From positions 3,577,501 to 3,641,500 of the forward strand of contig NZ_CP140098.1 in NCBI RefSeq assembly GCF_034440735.1: a stretch of DNA of 64,000 nt. Reading direction: 5' to 3'. A program made the translations under genes and the position numbers. Below, piece by piece: positions 45,711 to 55,004 of this stretch (positions are counted from its first letter, which is position 1; every line of letters starts with the position of its first letter). Under the pieces are notes generated by a model. That model searched no databases and was not told the DNA's origin. It saw nothing but the letters and a program-made list of their open reading frames with translations. Source of the DNA: Deinococcus sp. AB2017081 (GTDB taxonomy: Bacteria; Deinococcota; Deinococci; Deinococcales; Deinococcaceae).

Positions 45711-47277
45711 ACGGCACGTCGTCGTCCAGATCCGGCAGGTTGCCCACCGGCAGCTGGACATGGGCGGCGGTGCCCTCACCCACGGTGCTCTCCAGCCAGA
45801 TGCGCCCCGCGTGCGCGTCCACGATGCCCCGCGCGATGCTCAGGCCCAGGCCCGCGCCGCCCTGGTCGCGGCTGCGGCTGTCCTCCAGGCGGTAGAAACG
45901 GTCGAACAGGCGCTCGAGCTGGTCGGCCGGAATGCCCGGCCCGTCGTCGCGGACACTCAGGCGCACCTCTTGGCCGTCCAGCACCGCCTGACTCTGGAGC
46001 GTCACGTTCTTCGCGCCGGCCTTCAGCGCATTGCTCACCAGATTGATGATCACCTGCTTGAGCCGGTCGGGATCGCCCTCGAAGGCCACCTCCTGCCCCC
46101 GCACCGCGATGACGGTCTGCTGCGCCTGTGCCAGGGGCCCCAGTTCCCGCGCGATCTCCGAGAGGAACAGCGTCGACAGGATCGGGGCCTTCTGCATGAC
46201 CAGCGCCCCGGAATCGCTGCGGGCCAGCTGGAGCAGGCTGGCGATCAGGTTGGTCAGGCGCTCGGACTCGCTCTGGATGATCTTCAGGCTCTCCTGCTGC
46301 TGCCCGGTCGGACTGGTGCGCCGCAGGAGGTAGCTGGCGTGGCCACTGATCGCCGTGACCGGCGTGCGCAGTTCGTGGCTGGCGTCGCTGGTGAAACGGC
46401 GCTGCGCCTCGAAACTGGCTTCCAGACGGCCCAGCATGCCGTTCAGGGCCTGCGCCAGCGACTGCACCTCGTCGCCGGTGGCCGGTTCCGGCACGCGCTG
46501 CGCGAGGGTCTGTCCACCGATCTTCTCGGCAGCCCGCTGCACCTGCCGCAGCGGCCGCAACGCCTGTCCGGCCAGCAGGAACGCGCCGGTGCCGGCGGTG
46601 AGCAGGCCCGCCAGGAACAGCAGCAGGATCACGCGGCTCAGCTCGCTCAGGGTGGTCTCCAGATCATCCAGCCGGCTGCTCACGTAGACGATGCTCAGGA
46701 CACTGTCCTCGCCGCCGAGCAGCGGGCTGCTGGCCTGCCGCAGGGGAGCGAGCATCACCAGCAGGCGCACCATCACCGGCTGCGTGTTGAACGAATCCCG
46801 CAGGGGGTAGTTCAGGTACAGCCGTCCGGTGCTCGACCGGACGAGTTCGCTCAGCTGGGCATCGCTCAGGCGCACCGGGTACGCGCAGTCGAAGCCCAGT
46901 GAGCGCCGGCTGAAATCCTGCACCCGTTTGAGGGTCGCCAGCGTCGCGTCACGGTTCACGCTGCTCAGCTCGTCGATGAGGCCCTGGCGCGTGTAGAACT
47001 CCAGCGGCTCGACCTGAAGGTTCGAGTTCGGGAACTGGTACCGGGCCGTCAGGGTCGCGTCGTATGGAGCCGTACTCTGGATGGATTCCGGATCGCACGG
47101 GTTGAGTGCAATGCTGGTCGAGGTCGTCGAGAAGCGCGAGTAGTCCTGCAGCAGGCTGTTGTCCAGCGTGTTCACCAGACTGGTGCGCATCAGGTACAGG
47201 GTCGTGATGCCCACCGCGAGCAGCAGCGCCGCCAGCAGCGCCGTGTAGAACAGCGTGAGCCGCCAGCGCAGGGTCAC
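45709..47277 (-). CDS. Sensor histidine kinase
   Basis: A 522-residue membrane kinase. Transmembrane helices lie near residues 7-30 and 218-240, with a 185-residue sensor between that contains two Cys (NPCDP, GFDCAYP). A HAMP region follows, then the phospho-accepting His in [17 protein letters not shown], the N-box [14 protein letters not shown], and the G-boxes VRDDGPGIP and [17 protein letters not shown]. It likely phosphorylates an OmpR-type regulator; the candidate in the window is at 49352-50029, two genes away. The start is a GTG with GGAG upstream. Confidence 0.92.
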   Translation of the reverse strand: MTLRWRLTLFYTALLAALLLAVGITTLYLMRTSLVNTLDNSLLQDYSRFSTTSTSIALNPCDPESIQSTAPYDATLTARYQFPNSNLQVEPLEFYTRQGLIDELSSVNRDATLATLKRVQDFSRRSLGFDCAYPVRLSDAQLSELVRSSTGRLYLNYPLRDSFNTQPVMVRLLVMLAPLRQASSPLLGGEDSVLSIVYVSSRLDDLETTLSELSRVILLLFLAGLLTAGTGAFLLAGQALRPLRQVQRAAEKIGGQTLAQRVPEPATGDEVQSLAQALNGMLGRLEASFEAQRRFTSDASHELRTPVTAISGHASYLLRRTSPTGQQQESLKIIQSESERLTNLIASLLQLARSDSGALVMQKAPILSTLFLSEIARELGPLAQAQQTVIAVRGQEVAFEGDPDRLKQVIINLVSNALKAGAKNVTLQSQAVLDGQEVRLSVRDDGPGIPADQLERLFDRFYRLEDSRSRDQGGAGLGLSIARGIVDAHAGRIWLESTVGEGTAAHVQLPVGNLPDLDDDVP

Positions 47278-47595
47278 GTGGACTCCGCCGCCGCGTGCGG
47301 GATGCCGTTGCGGTGAACACGGCCGAGATCAGCGGACACGTTCCGCAGTCTAGCGGCCGGACGATGAGGGACACGGAGCACGGCACCGATCCGGTGGGGT
47401 AAGCGGTCTCCCCGGCCCACACACGAGGAGGGCATGGTCACCGGTGCGCCATTCACACCCAGTCGTCGTTCAATGACAGCGAGGGGTGTCTCCCCGTCCC
47501 CTGTGGGCCGACGGCAGTGCAGACGGCACAGTGTCCGGCAGGAACCCCTGGAGCGTTCTCAACCCAGTGATCCCGCCCAGTTGCACCTACCTATA
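47278..47595. other. 318-bp spacer upstream of the kinase and TetR genes
   Basis: Divergent spacer between the kinase gene and the TetR gene. No open frame is convincing. The kinase promoter is presumably here but does not stand out; the TetR promoter and operator start at 47596. Confidence 0.5.
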
Positions 47596-47624
47596 TTGAC
47601 TGACTAATCAATCAATGATACGGT
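47596..47624 (+). promoter_or_regulatory. Promoter with embedded operator of the TetR-SDR pair
   Basis: TTGACT (47596-47601), a 17-nt spacer and TACGGT (47619-47624) form a near-ideal promoter with the ATG 6 nt later (leaderless). The near-palindrome TTGACTGACTAATCAATCAA (47596-47615) covers the -35 and spacer, so TetR autorepression is likely. Confidence 0.75.
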
Positions 47625-47630
47625 GGCGTC

Positions 47631-48197
47631 ATGGTGAGACCCAAGAGCAGCGAGAAGCGCCGTGCCCTGCTGGATGCCGCGACGGCCGCCATCGTCGCCC
47701 ACGGCCTGGGGGCCACGACGGCCGGCATCGCCCAGGGGGCCGGCGTGGCGACGGGGTCGTTCTTCACCTATTTCAGCAGCAAGACGGATCTGCTCAATCA
47801 GCTCTATCTGGAACTCAAGGCCGAGGTGGCCGCCTCGTCGATGGACGGCGTGCCCCAGGGCGCCCCGTTGCGTGAGCAGGCCTACCACGTGTGGCAGAAC
47901 TGGATGGCGTTCGCGGTGGCCTTCCCGGAGAAGCGCCGGGCGCTGACCCACCTGGTGCTGTCCGAGGAGATCACGCCCGAGACGCGGGCGGCGGCGCAGG
48001 AGATGGCCCACGACATGCTGCACTTCATGACCCGGCTGCGCGATCACGGATCGCTGCGTGACGCTCCTCCGGCGTTTGCCGACAGCGTCATCAATGCCCT
48101 GACCGAGGTGACGATGGACGCCATGATCCGGGAGCCACAGCACGCGGCCCAGCTGTGCGAACTCGGGTTCAAGGCCTACTGGCGGGCCATTTCATGA
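47631..48197 (+). CDS. TetR-family regulator
   Basis: A 188-residue TetR protein. The helix-turn-helix is EKRRALLDAATAAIVAHGLG through GVATGSFFTYFSSKTDLL; the C-terminal domain (YHVWQNWMAFAVAFPEKRRA) is of the AcrR-like type. It is followed 184 bp later by a short-chain dehydrogenase on the same strand, its probable target. Leaderless -10 fixes the ATG. Confidence 0.92.
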   Translation: MVRPKSSEKRRALLDAATAAIVAHGLGATTAGIAQGAGVATGSFFTYFSSKTDLLNQLYLELKAEVAASSMDGVPQGAPLREQAYHVWQNWMAFAVAFPEKRRALTHLVLSEEITPETRAAAQEMAHDMLHFMTRLRDHGSLRDAPPAFADSVINALTEVTMDAMIREPQHAAQLCELGFKAYWRAIS

Positions 48198-48381
48198 CCC
48201 TGGCTGGCTAAGCGCGGCCAGTGGAGGGCTGAGCGGCCCCAGCCGGTACCGACCCAAAACGCGGGCACCCCACACCACCCACGCCACCGCCGGATCGGCT
48301 GTGGACAGCCATGCCCTGTCGCGATGCCGCAGGCGCTGCCAGAAGCAGCGACCACCCGGCGTCCGCCAGAAGGAGATGACC

Positions 48382-49329
48382 ATGACGAACTGGACGCAGA
48401 CCGACATCCCGCCCCAGCACGGGCGAACCGCCGTCATCACCGGCACCGGGGGCCTGGGCTACGAGGACGCCCTGGCCCTTGCACGGGCCGGCGCACAGGT
48501 GATCCTGGCGGGCCGCAGTCCACAGAAAGGAGCCGAGTCGGTGGCCCGGATCCGGGCCGAGCTGCCCACGGCATCGATCCGCTTCGAGGCGCTCGACCTC
48601 GCCAGTCTTGCGTCCGTCGCGGCCTTCGCCGAACGGCTGGGCCGTGAGCAGGACAGCCTCGACCTGCTGATCAACAACGCCGCCGTGATGACGCCGCCGA
48701 AGCGCGAGGAGACCTCAGACGGCTTCGAACTTCAGCTGGGAACCAATTACCTCGGCCACTTCGCCCTCACGGCGCGGCTGCTGCCGCTGCTGCGCCGCGC
48801 CCCGCACGGGCGGGTGGTCTCGCTGTCCAGCGTCGCCAGCCGTGCGGGCCGCCTCGACTTCGACGACCTTCAGGCCCGACGAACCTACCAGCCGATGGCA
48901 GCGTACAGCCAGTCCAAACTCGCCTGCCTGATGTTCGCCTTCGAGCTGCAGCGGCGCAGTGAAACCGGCCGCTGGGGCGTGGACAGCGTGGCAGCCCACC
49001 CCGGCATTTCCCGCACCGACCTGCTCCACAACGCGCCCGGTCGCCGTAGCGCCGCCGGCCTGGCCCGCAGTGTGCTGTGGTTCCTGTTCCAGCCGGCCGC
49101 CCAGGGGGCGGTGCCCACGCTGTACGCCGCCACCGCCCCGGCCGCGCGGCCGGGTCACTACTACGGCCCGAACCGCCTGGGCGAGACGCGCGGGCACCCG
49201 GCCGAGGCGCGGATTCCACCCCAGGCGACAGACCGCTCAGCGGCCGAACGCCTGTGGCGGGTCTCAGAGGAACTGACTGGCGTGGCGTTCCCCGTGGCGG
49301 CGCAGACGGGCCAGACGACGTCACGCTGA
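48382..49329 (+). CDS. Short-chain dehydrogenase/reductase
   Basis: A 315-residue NAD(P)-dependent SDR. The nucleotide motif is unusual: [20 protein letters not shown] (TGTGGLG for the normal TGxxxGxG). The rest is standard: [10 protein letters not shown] near residue 98, [12 protein letters not shown] near 150 and the catalytic YSQSK near 180. It resembles retinol-dehydrogenase-type SDRs such as those with a long C-terminal tail. Substrate unknown. AAGGAG lies 6 nt before the ATG at 48382. Likely controlled by the TetR protein upstream. Converges on the response regulator gene. Confidence 0.9.
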   Translation: MTNWTQTDIPPQHGRTAVITGTGGLGYEDALALARAGAQVILAGRSPQKGAESVARIRAELPTASIRFEALDLASLASVAAFAERLGREQDSLDLLINNAAVMTPPKREETSDGFELQLGTNYLGHFALTARLLPLLRRAPHGRVVSLSSVASRAGRLDFDDLQARRTYQPMAAYSQSKLACLMFAFELQRRSETGRWGVDSVAAHPGISRTDLLHNAPGRRSAAGLARSVLWFLFQPAAQGAVPTLYAATAPAARPGHYYGPNRLGETRGHPAEARIPPQATDRSAAERLWRVSEELTGVAFPVAAQTGQTTSR

Positions 49330-49351
49330 CACCGTCTGGCCGCTGAAAGCT

Positions 49352-50029
49352 TTACTCCTCGCGCAGCACGTAGCCGACACCGCGCACGGTGTGGATCAGG
49401 CGACGCTCTCCGCCCTCCTCCAGCTTGCGGCGCAGGTATCCGATGTACACGTCCACGACGTTGCTGCCGCCGGTGTACTCGGGCCAGACCTTCTCCTCGA
49501 TCTCGAAGCGCGAGAAGACCTTGCCGGGGTTGCGCGCCAGCAGTTCGAGCAGTTCGAACTCCTTGGCGGACAGCTCCACGCGCCGGCCTCCACGGAAGAT
49601 CTCGCGGCCGTCGAGGTTCATGACCAGGTCGGCCACGCGCACCTCTCCGGTCACCGCCGGGTTCACACGGCGCAGGTGGGCACGCACACGCGCCAGCAGC
49701 TCTTCGATGGAAAAGGGCTTGATCAGGTAGTCGTCCGCACCGGAATCGAGGCCCTCGACCTTGTCCTGGATGCCGTCCTTGGCGGTCAGGATGATGATCG
49801 GGGTATTGCTGGTCTTGCGGATGCGCCGCGCCACTTCCAGGCCGTCCAGCACGGGCAGCATCAGATCCAGGATGACGAGATCCGGGTTGACTTCACGGAA
49901 TTTGGACAGGCCGGTCACGCCGTCGAAGGCCACCTCGGTGGCGTAGCCCTCGGCGGCAAGCTCCAGCTCGATAAAGCGGGCAATGTCTTTCTCGTCCTCA
50001 ATGACGAGTACCAGGGGCTTGCGTTCCAT
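49352..50029 (-). CDS. OmpR-family response regulator (DrRRA-like)
   Basis: A 225-residue two-component regulator: receiver domain ([13 protein letters not shown], phospho-Asp in [14 protein letters not shown], Lys in YLIKPFS) and a C-terminal OmpR winged helix ([40 protein letters not shown]). The sequence strongly resembles the D. radiodurans radioresistance regulator DrRRA as I remember it; that identity needs an alignment. TAGACT 6 nt before the ATG indicates leaderless expression. A histidine kinase gene lies two genes downstream on the same strand. Confidence 0.94.
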   Translation of the reverse strand: MERKPLVLVIEDEKDIARFIELELAAEGYATEVAFDGVTGLSKFREVNPDLVILDLMLPVLDGLEVARRIRKTSNTPIIILTAKDGIQDKVEGLDSGADDYLIKPFSIEELLARVRAHLRRVNPAVTGEVRVADLVMNLDGREIFRGGRRVELSAKEFELLELLARNPGKVFSRFEIEEKVWPEYTGGSNVVDVYIGYLRRKLEEGGERRLIHTVRGVGYVLREE

Positions 50030-50035
50030 GCCCGC

Positions 50036-50041
50036 AGTCTA
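50036..50041 (-). promoter_or_regulatory. -10 box of the response regulator gene
   Basis: TAGACT on the minus strand ends 6 nt before the ATG at 50029. Confidence 0.55.
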
Positions 50042-50074
50042 GGGACGGCTCTCATGAGAAGAGGGCTGTGGCGC

Positions 50075-50659
50075 TTAATCTACTTTCATGTGGAGCGCGC
50101 CCGCGTGGCGCAGCGTGAACGTCTCGCACTCGGAGCCGAAGCCCTGAAGGGCGAGCGGGGCACGGGCTTCCCTGAGCAGGCCGGGAAGCTGCATGGCCGC
50201 CACCTGTCCACAGACCAGGGTTTCCCCAGCCCCGGCAGCGTCGCACAGCCGCCGGGCATAGTTGACCGGCAGTCCGTACGCGCTGCGCTGCCCACCGACC
50301 ATCCCGGTCAGCACCTCGCCCACGGCCACACCGGACCGCAGCCGCAGGTTCACACCCAGCAGTTCCGCCAGCGACAGCCGTGCCGCCCGGTCATGGGCGT
50401 CGAGGGCGGCACCACACGCGTCGGCCGTGTGGCGCGCGTCCCAGTAGGCCAGCACGGCGTCGCCCTGATGCTGCAGCACCTGGGCCCCCCGGGCCTCCAG
50501 GCTCAGGATCATGACCTGTACGAATTCCGTCATCAGCGCCATGTAGTTCTGGATGGGCAGGCGGTGCGCCAGCTCAGTGCTGCCGACCAGATCCACCAGC
50601 ACCAGGCACGCCACAGTGGTGTCAGCAGGTGGATCCGGCAGCGGCAGCAGCTTGGTCAT
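50075..50659 (-). CDS. Stand-alone class III nucleotidyl cyclase domain protein
   Basis: A 194-residue protein made of one adenylate/guanylate cyclase domain. The metal-binding Asp pair is visible in [11 protein letters not shown] near residue 23 and [11 protein letters not shown] near 67; [14 protein letters not shown] near 112 and [11 protein letters not shown] near 128 complete the core. It lacks any obvious regulatory or membrane domain. A product, cAMP or cGMP, cannot be read from sequence here. The ATG has no clear ribosome binding site. Confidence 0.85.
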   Translation of the reverse strand: MTKLLPLPDPPADTTVACLVLVDLVGSTELAHRLPIQNYMALMTEFVQVMILSLEARGAQVLQHQGDAVLAYWDARHTADACGAALDAHDRAARLSLAELLGVNLRLRSGVAVGEVLTGMVGGQRSAYGLPVNYARRLCDAAGAGETLVCGQVAAMQLPGLLREARAPLALQGFGSECETFTLRHAGALHMKVD

Positions 50660-50772
50660 GGGATGTGCCCATCATGGCGCACACATGAATTCAATGGAAC
50701 GCCCCTATCACCCGGCGTTCATGTGGGCGTTCACAAATGGTTGCGGTGGTTCCACCACCGGATCATGCCCCG

Positions 50773-51228
50773 CTAGCGGTGGGAACGGCTGTCGCGGCCC
50801 ACGACGAATCCGTGCAGCGGCGGCGTGGTGCGGAAGGTGACCCAGTCACCGGGAGACAGCGCCGGGTTCACGGAGAAGCTCGACAGCACCAGCGGAATCC
50901 GCGCCTGCACCACCCACGTCTGTCGTGGCCCCGCCGTCAGTACCCGCCCCCGACCCTCGACGCTGGACACGCCCTGCACCGAGAGCTGCTCCACCTGTTC
51001 CTCGCCGTCCGGCAGCAGGGTCAGGTCATGCAGGATGCCGTGAACCACCACGTGGGCCGGCCCCGGCGCCGCCGCGTACGGCCCACAGCGATCGAACAGG
51101 TACAGCACCCGCCCCCCGGACGAGAATTCCAGCAGCGGGCTTCCCTCGGTCTGCGGATAGAGCAGGCCGTCTGCCGCAAACTCCAGATACCGGGCCGTGA
51201 ATTCCCGCTCGGAACTCTCCAGGGTCAT
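50773..51228 (-). CDS. Hypothetical protein
   Basis: A 151-residue soluble protein with no family I recognise. The composition is balanced, with alternating hydrophobic residues that suggest a beta-rich fold: [45 protein letters not shown]. There is no signal peptide. G-rich sequence lies before the ATG. The next gene upstream is another small unknown, 79 bp away, so they may form one transcript with ubiA. Confidence 0.7.
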   Translation of the reverse strand: MTLESSEREFTARYLEFAADGLLYPQTEGSPLLEFSSGGRVLYLFDRCGPYAAAPGPAHVVVHGILHDLTLLPDGEEQVEQLSVQGVSSVEGRGRVLTAGPRQTWVVQARIPLVLSSFSVNPALSPGDWVTFRTTPPLHGFVVGRDSRSHR

Positions 51229-51307
51229 CCCGCCCCCCCGGCAGGACGCGGCCACACACGTTCACTTCGCGGGAGATCCGTGGACAGCCTTGGGGCACAG
51301 GAGGACA

Positions 51308-51583
51308 TCACCGGGATTCTACCGGCCCGGCATCGTCGCATTCCAGCCACTCCAGCCCCGGCCGCGCCATCCCCGCCGCGTCCAGCAGCGCGTCGGCCCG
51401 CTCCAGCGCGAAGGTGCCCTCGACCTCGCGCTGGACGTGGATCAGGAGCAGTCCGTGCATGCGTTCCAGCACGGCCCACGGCAGCGATGCCGCCGGCTGC
51501 TCGTCTCGGGCACGGGCCAGCAGCGTCAGCGCCCAGACCTCCCGGCCCTCGTGCACCGCCCGGCACGCCTCCGGCGGCACCAC
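51308..51583 (-). CDS. Small hypothetical protein
   Basis: A predicted alpha-helical protein of about 91 residues ([20 protein letters not shown] ... [20 protein letters not shown]). No family recognised. Starts at 51583, 51580 or 51607 (overlapping the prenyltransferase stop) are all possible. Coding seems real because it fills the gap to the next gene and has high-GC third positions. Function unknown. Confidence 0.55.
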   Translation of the reverse strand: MVPPEACRAVHEGREVWALTLLARARDEQPAASLPWAVLERMHGLLLIHVQREVEGTFALERADALLDAAGMARPGLEWLECDDAGPVESR

Positions 51584-51588
51584 CGCCC

Positions 51589-52479
51589 TCAGGTCAGGGT
51601 GCGCCACGTCACGTCCACGATCACGCCCACCAGCATGGTGAGGGCCAGCCACATGTTGGCGTCGAAGAACGCCACGTTCACCCGGCCCAGATCCTGCGGG
51701 TTCACGATCCGGTGTTCGTACAGCAGGATGCCGCCCATGACCAGGGCCGCGAGCACGTACCAGAAACTCGCGCCCGTCACCGCCCCCACGACCAGCAGCA
51801 GCACGAAGGTCAGGGCGTGGCTCGCTGCCGCGATCTTCAGGGCGGCTGGAATCCCGAAGCGGGCCGGAATGCTCCGGATGCCGTTCGCCACGTCGAAGGC
51901 GTAGTCCATGGTCGCGTAGATCACGTCTAGACCGACCATCCAGAAGATGACGACTGCCCACAGCGCCCACGCGCCGGGGGCGAACTCACCCGTCACCGCG
52001 ATCCACCCGCCCGCCGCCGCCGCACCGTCCGTGATGCCCAGCCACACATGGCACAGCCACGTATAACGCTTGGTATACGGGTATCCGATCAGGAAGACCA
52101 CTGCCAGGGGCATCAGCAGCAGGCACAGGGGATTGAGCTGCGCGGACGCGACGGCCAGCACCACCAGACTGACCGCCACCAGCGCCCATGCCTGTGCCGG
52201 GGAGACCTTGCCGGCCGGCACCTCGCGCCCCGCCGTGCGGGGATTGCGGGCATCGATCACGCGGTCGATCACACGGTTGGCTCCCATGGCCGCCGTGCGG
52301 GCCGCCGCCATGGCGACCGTCACCCACAGCAGGGTGTGCCATCCGGGCCAGCCGGTGCCACGTTCCTGCATGCTCGCCAGCAGCATCCCCGCATACGCGA
52401 AGGGCAGGGCGAACACCGTGTGCTCGAACTTGACCAGATCCAGGAACGTCTTCACGCGTGCCGCGCCGCCACTCACCAT
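51589..52479 (-). CDS. mqnP: UbiA-family prenyltransferase, probable MqnP
   Basis: A 296-residue integral membrane prenyltransferase with about nine helices. The first Asp-rich motif is [20 protein letters not shown] near residue 65, and the second is in [20 protein letters not shown] near 192. The subgroup with [12 protein letters not shown] matches the putative 4-hydroxybenzoate prenyltransferases thought to act as MqnP in the futalosine menaquinone pathway, which Deinococcus and Thermus use; ubiquinone is absent in that group. The specific role is inferred from family knowledge. The ATG at 52479 has only a weak ribosome binding site. Confidence 0.85.
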   Translation of the reverse strand: MVSGGAARVKTFLDLVKFEHTVFALPFAYAGMLLASMQERGTGWPGWHTLLWVTVAMAAARTAAMGANRVIDRVIDARNPRTAGREVPAGKVSPAQAWALVAVSLVVLAVASAQLNPLCLLLMPLAVVFLIGYPYTKRYTWLCHVWLGITDGAAAAGGWIAVTGEFAPGAWALWAVVIFWMVGLDVIYATMDYAFDVANGIRSIPARFGIPAALKIAAASHALTFVLLLVVGAVTGASFWYVLAALVMGGILLYEHRIVNPQDLGRVNVAFFDANMWLALTMLVGVIVDVTWRTLT

Positions 52480-52533
52480 GCCACCATCACCGCCCCGCAG
52501 CATACGCCCGCAGTGGCCCCCCCGCCGGGCATC

Positions 52534-52542
52534 TGCTATCAT
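52534..52542 (+). promoter_or_regulatory. Extended -10 promoter of the tRNA cluster
   Basis: TGCTATCAT is an extended -10 20 nt before tRNA-Pro. The following TTCCGGGCGCG is a GC-rich discriminator, as at stringently controlled stable-RNA promoters. No clear -35 is visible. Confidence 0.55.
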
Positions 52543-52560
52543 TCCGGGCGCGTGCAGGGA

Positions 52561-52638
<78 letters not shown>

Positions 52639-52668
52639 CCCGCCCGGACACACCATCCGGGCCACGCG

Positions 52669-52745
<77 letters not shown>

Positions 52746-52748
52746 GAA

Positions 52749-52772
52749 GGCTCCCGTCCGGGGGCCTTTTTT
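52749..52772 (+). terminator. Rho-independent terminator after tRNA-Gly
   Basis: GGCTCCC, a GTCC loop and GGGGGCC form a 7-bp stem with one wobble pair, followed by six Ts, 4 nt after the tRNA. It sits just before tRNA-Arg, which may then use its own promoter or readthrough. Confidence 0.75.
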
Positions 52773-52774
52773 AT

Positions 52775-52851
<77 letters not shown>

Positions 52852-53153
52852 CCCAGAACCGCCGTCCAGCACGGATGGCACAGTCGCAGACCCCAGGGCC
52901 ACGTTGGCGTTCTGGGGTCTGCGACTGTGCGGAGTGGAACGCAGGTTGCAGGGGAGGGTCGCCTGTACTCAGGCGACGTGATCCTTGGCTCGCCCACTGC
53001 TGGGATTGTCGGCAGGTCGACCCACTTCCCAGTATTCTTCAGGAACATCCCCAGCACCAGAACGATCTGACGCCAGCGATCAGCACGCGACAGGTGGCTG
53101 CGGAATATGCCCGATCGTCGACGCCATGCCCCTCTCTCCTTGGAGCGCTTCCC
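52852..53153. other. Spacer with two hairpins after the tRNAs
   Basis: A 302-bp gap between tRNA-Arg and the RCC1 gene. It has a 19-bp perfect stem (52878-52930) and an 8-bp stem GTCGCCTG/CAGGCGAC with a TACT loop (52958-52977). No gene seen; the RCC1 promoter must lie in the right half. Confidence 0.6.
52878..52930. repeat. Long hairpin with a 19-bp perfect stem
   Basis: GCACAGTCGCAGACCCCAG pairs exactly with CTGGGGTCTGCGACTGTGC across a 15-nt loop that itself contains GCCA/TGGC. It starts 27 nt after tRNA-Arg. There is no T-run. Confidence 0.85.
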
Positions 53154-54914
53154 ATGACATCTGAGATCAAGCCATCCATCGCCCGCCCCTGGATCCTGAG
53201 TGGACTGCTCGCCCTCCTCACGGCCTGTGGCGCACCAGCAACGCCCCCTGCCACCACGCTCAGCGCCTCTCCCCAGAGTCTGACCTTCAAGGATCCCACG
53301 ACACAGACCGTGACGGTCACCCGCACGGCCACCCTGCCGCTGCCGACCGTAACAAGCACGTGTGACGGGGTCGCGAGCGTCACGCCAGGGGCCTCGACCG
53401 GCACCAGCAGCACCTACACGGTGGCACCGATGGCAGCGGGCTCGTGCACGGTCACTTTCAGCGCCGGCGCCCAGCAGGTTGACGTGACCATCATCGTCAC
53501 GGCCACCGTCAGCGCGACCCTGAGCAGCGCCGTCAAGCAGTACGATCCGGCCACGAAGGCCTTCGGCAACTACAGCAGGTTCGCTACCCAGGGCGGTCGG
53601 AGCCTGCCTGCGTACTATGACGTCACAGCGTCCGACAGCCTCGGGCATCCCGTTGCCGCGGTGCTGTGTGCTGACAGCCCCAGTGTTCAGATCGCGCCGA
53701 CCAGCGACGCGGCGCATCCCAGCCGATACCGGGTCGAAGTGCAGGCACTGACCACGGCCACCCTGACGGTGCAGCAGGGTGGAAGCTGTACGCCGGGCGG
53801 CGCAGCGTTGACGACTCAGGAGGTCAGAGGGGTGATGGCACGCCCGAACCCCACCGCCAGCGGCTATTCCCATTCGCTGGTGGTGCTGGCGGACGGCACG
53901 GTTCGCAGTTGGGGGCCCAACTACAACGGGGAGATCGGCAACGGCACCACCGTTCGCACCAATACGCCCGTTACCGTCCTTGGCCTGACGGGTGCGGTCA
54001 GCGTCGCCGCTGGCAATACCCACTCGGTGGCGGTGCTCGCCGACGGCACGGTGCGTGCCTGGGGCTACAACTACTTCGGTGAACTCGGCAACGACAGCAT
54101 GGTCGCCAGCAGCACACCAGTCACCGTCACCAGTGTGGGCGGCGCGGTGAGCGTCGCCGCCGGCATGTACAACGCCATGGCGCTGCTCGCGGACGGCACC
54201 GTGCGGGCCTGGGGGTACAACGGTGAGGGCCAACTCGGCAACGGGATGACGACCGACAGCCGCGTCGCCGTCAAGGTCAGTGGGCTCACCGACGTCGTCA
54301 GTGTCTCGTCCACCAGCTCCCATAGCCTGGCCCTGCTGGCCGACGGGACGGTGCGCAGTTGGGGCGCCAACTCGTTCGGTCAGCTCGGCAACGGTTCCAC
54401 CGTCGCCAGCGCCACACCCGTCACTGTGGGCGGCCTGAGCGGCGTCGTCGCTGTTGCAGCCGGCTATGACCACTCATTGGCGCTCCTCGCCGACGGCACC
54501 GTACGTACCTGGGGCCACAACGACCTCGGTCAGCTGGGGAACGCGACGTCCACAGACACCCCCGTCCCAGTCGCGGTCAGCACCCTGAATGGCGTGATTC
54601 GTATCGCCGGGGGTTCTTCGCATTCCATGGCCCTGCTTGCTGACGGAACCGTCCGCACGTGGGGCGAGAACGCCGCCGGTCAGCTCGGCAACGGTGGAAC
54701 CATCCCCCGCACCACACCAGTGCCCGTCAGTGGTCTGGGGAATGTCGTCAGTGTCATGGGCGGAAGTGGCCACTCGCTGGCGCTGCTGGCGGATGGCACG
54801 CTCCGAAGCTGGGGGAACAATACCTATGATGAGCTCGGTGACGGCACCAACACCAGCAGCCTCACGCCCGTCACCGTTGTCGGAATCAGCACCGCCGCCA
54901 TGCCCACGCCCTGA
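53154..54914 (+). CDS. RCC1-repeat lipoprotein
   Basis: A 586-residue exported protein. A lipobox LLTAC ends the signal peptide near residue 24. Residues 30-120 look like an Ig-type domain (LSASPQSLTFKDPTTQTVTV), followed by a domain shared with the convergent gene (GGRSLPAYYDVTA). Seven RCC1-type repeats of about 50 residues follow from residue 235, each with ADGTVRxWGxNxxGxLGNG and ending in a SVAAGxxHSxALL-like phrase, predicting a seven-bladed propeller. RCC1 propellers bind proteins; the role here is likely at the cell surface. The DNA repeats are about 150 bp and not close enough to be unstable tandem copies. Confidence 0.88.
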   Translation: MTSEIKPSIARPWILSGLLALLTACGAPATPPATTLSASPQSLTFKDPTTQTVTVTRTATLPLPTVTSTCDGVASVTPGASTGTSSTYTVAPMAAGSCTVTFSAGAQQVDVTIIVTATVSATLSSAVKQYDPATKAFGNYSRFATQGGRSLPAYYDVTASDSLGHPVAAVLCADSPSVQIAPTSDAAHPSRYRVEVQALTTATLTVQQGGSCTPGGAALTTQEVRGVMARPNPTASGYSHSLVVLADGTVRSWGPNYNGEIGNGTTVRTNTPVTVLGLTGAVSVAAGNTHSVAVLADGTVRAWGYNYFGELGNDSMVASSTPVTVTSVGGAVSVAAGMYNAMALLADGTVRAWGYNGEGQLGNGMTTDSRVAVKVSGLTDVVSVSSTSSHSLALLADGTVRSWGANSFGQLGNGSTVASATPVTVGGLSGVVAVAAGYDHSLALLADGTVRTWGHNDLGQLGNATSTDTPVPVAVSTLNGVIRIAGGSSHSMALLADGTVRTWGENAAGQLGNGGTIPRTTPVPVSGLGNVVSVMGGSGHSLALLADGTLRSWGNNTYDELGDGTNTSSLTPVTVVGISTAAMPTP

Positions 54915-54958
54915 TCCCCGACGGATGGAGCAACTGCCCTCCGGACAGACCAACTGCA

Positions 54959-54992
54959 CGAACCCCCGACGCCATGAGCGGTCGGGGGTTCG
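54959..54992. terminator. Bidirectional terminator between the RCC1 genes
   Basis: A perfect 12-bp stem, CGAACCCCCGAC/GTCGGGGGTTCG, with a 10-nt loop lies in the 90-bp gap between two convergent stops. Confidence 0.8.
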
Positions 54993-55004
54993 TCAGCGTG
55001 AGTG

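Noticed and set aside
47631..49329. Genomic island carrying the TetR-SDR pair
   Set aside because: Base composition and codon use match the surroundings, and there are no repeats, integrase or tRNA at the borders.
53870..54900. Regular repeats of about 150 bp, possibly a CRISPR-like or satellite array
   Set aside because: They are codon-aligned RCC1 repeats within a protein, with third-position variation and no spacers.
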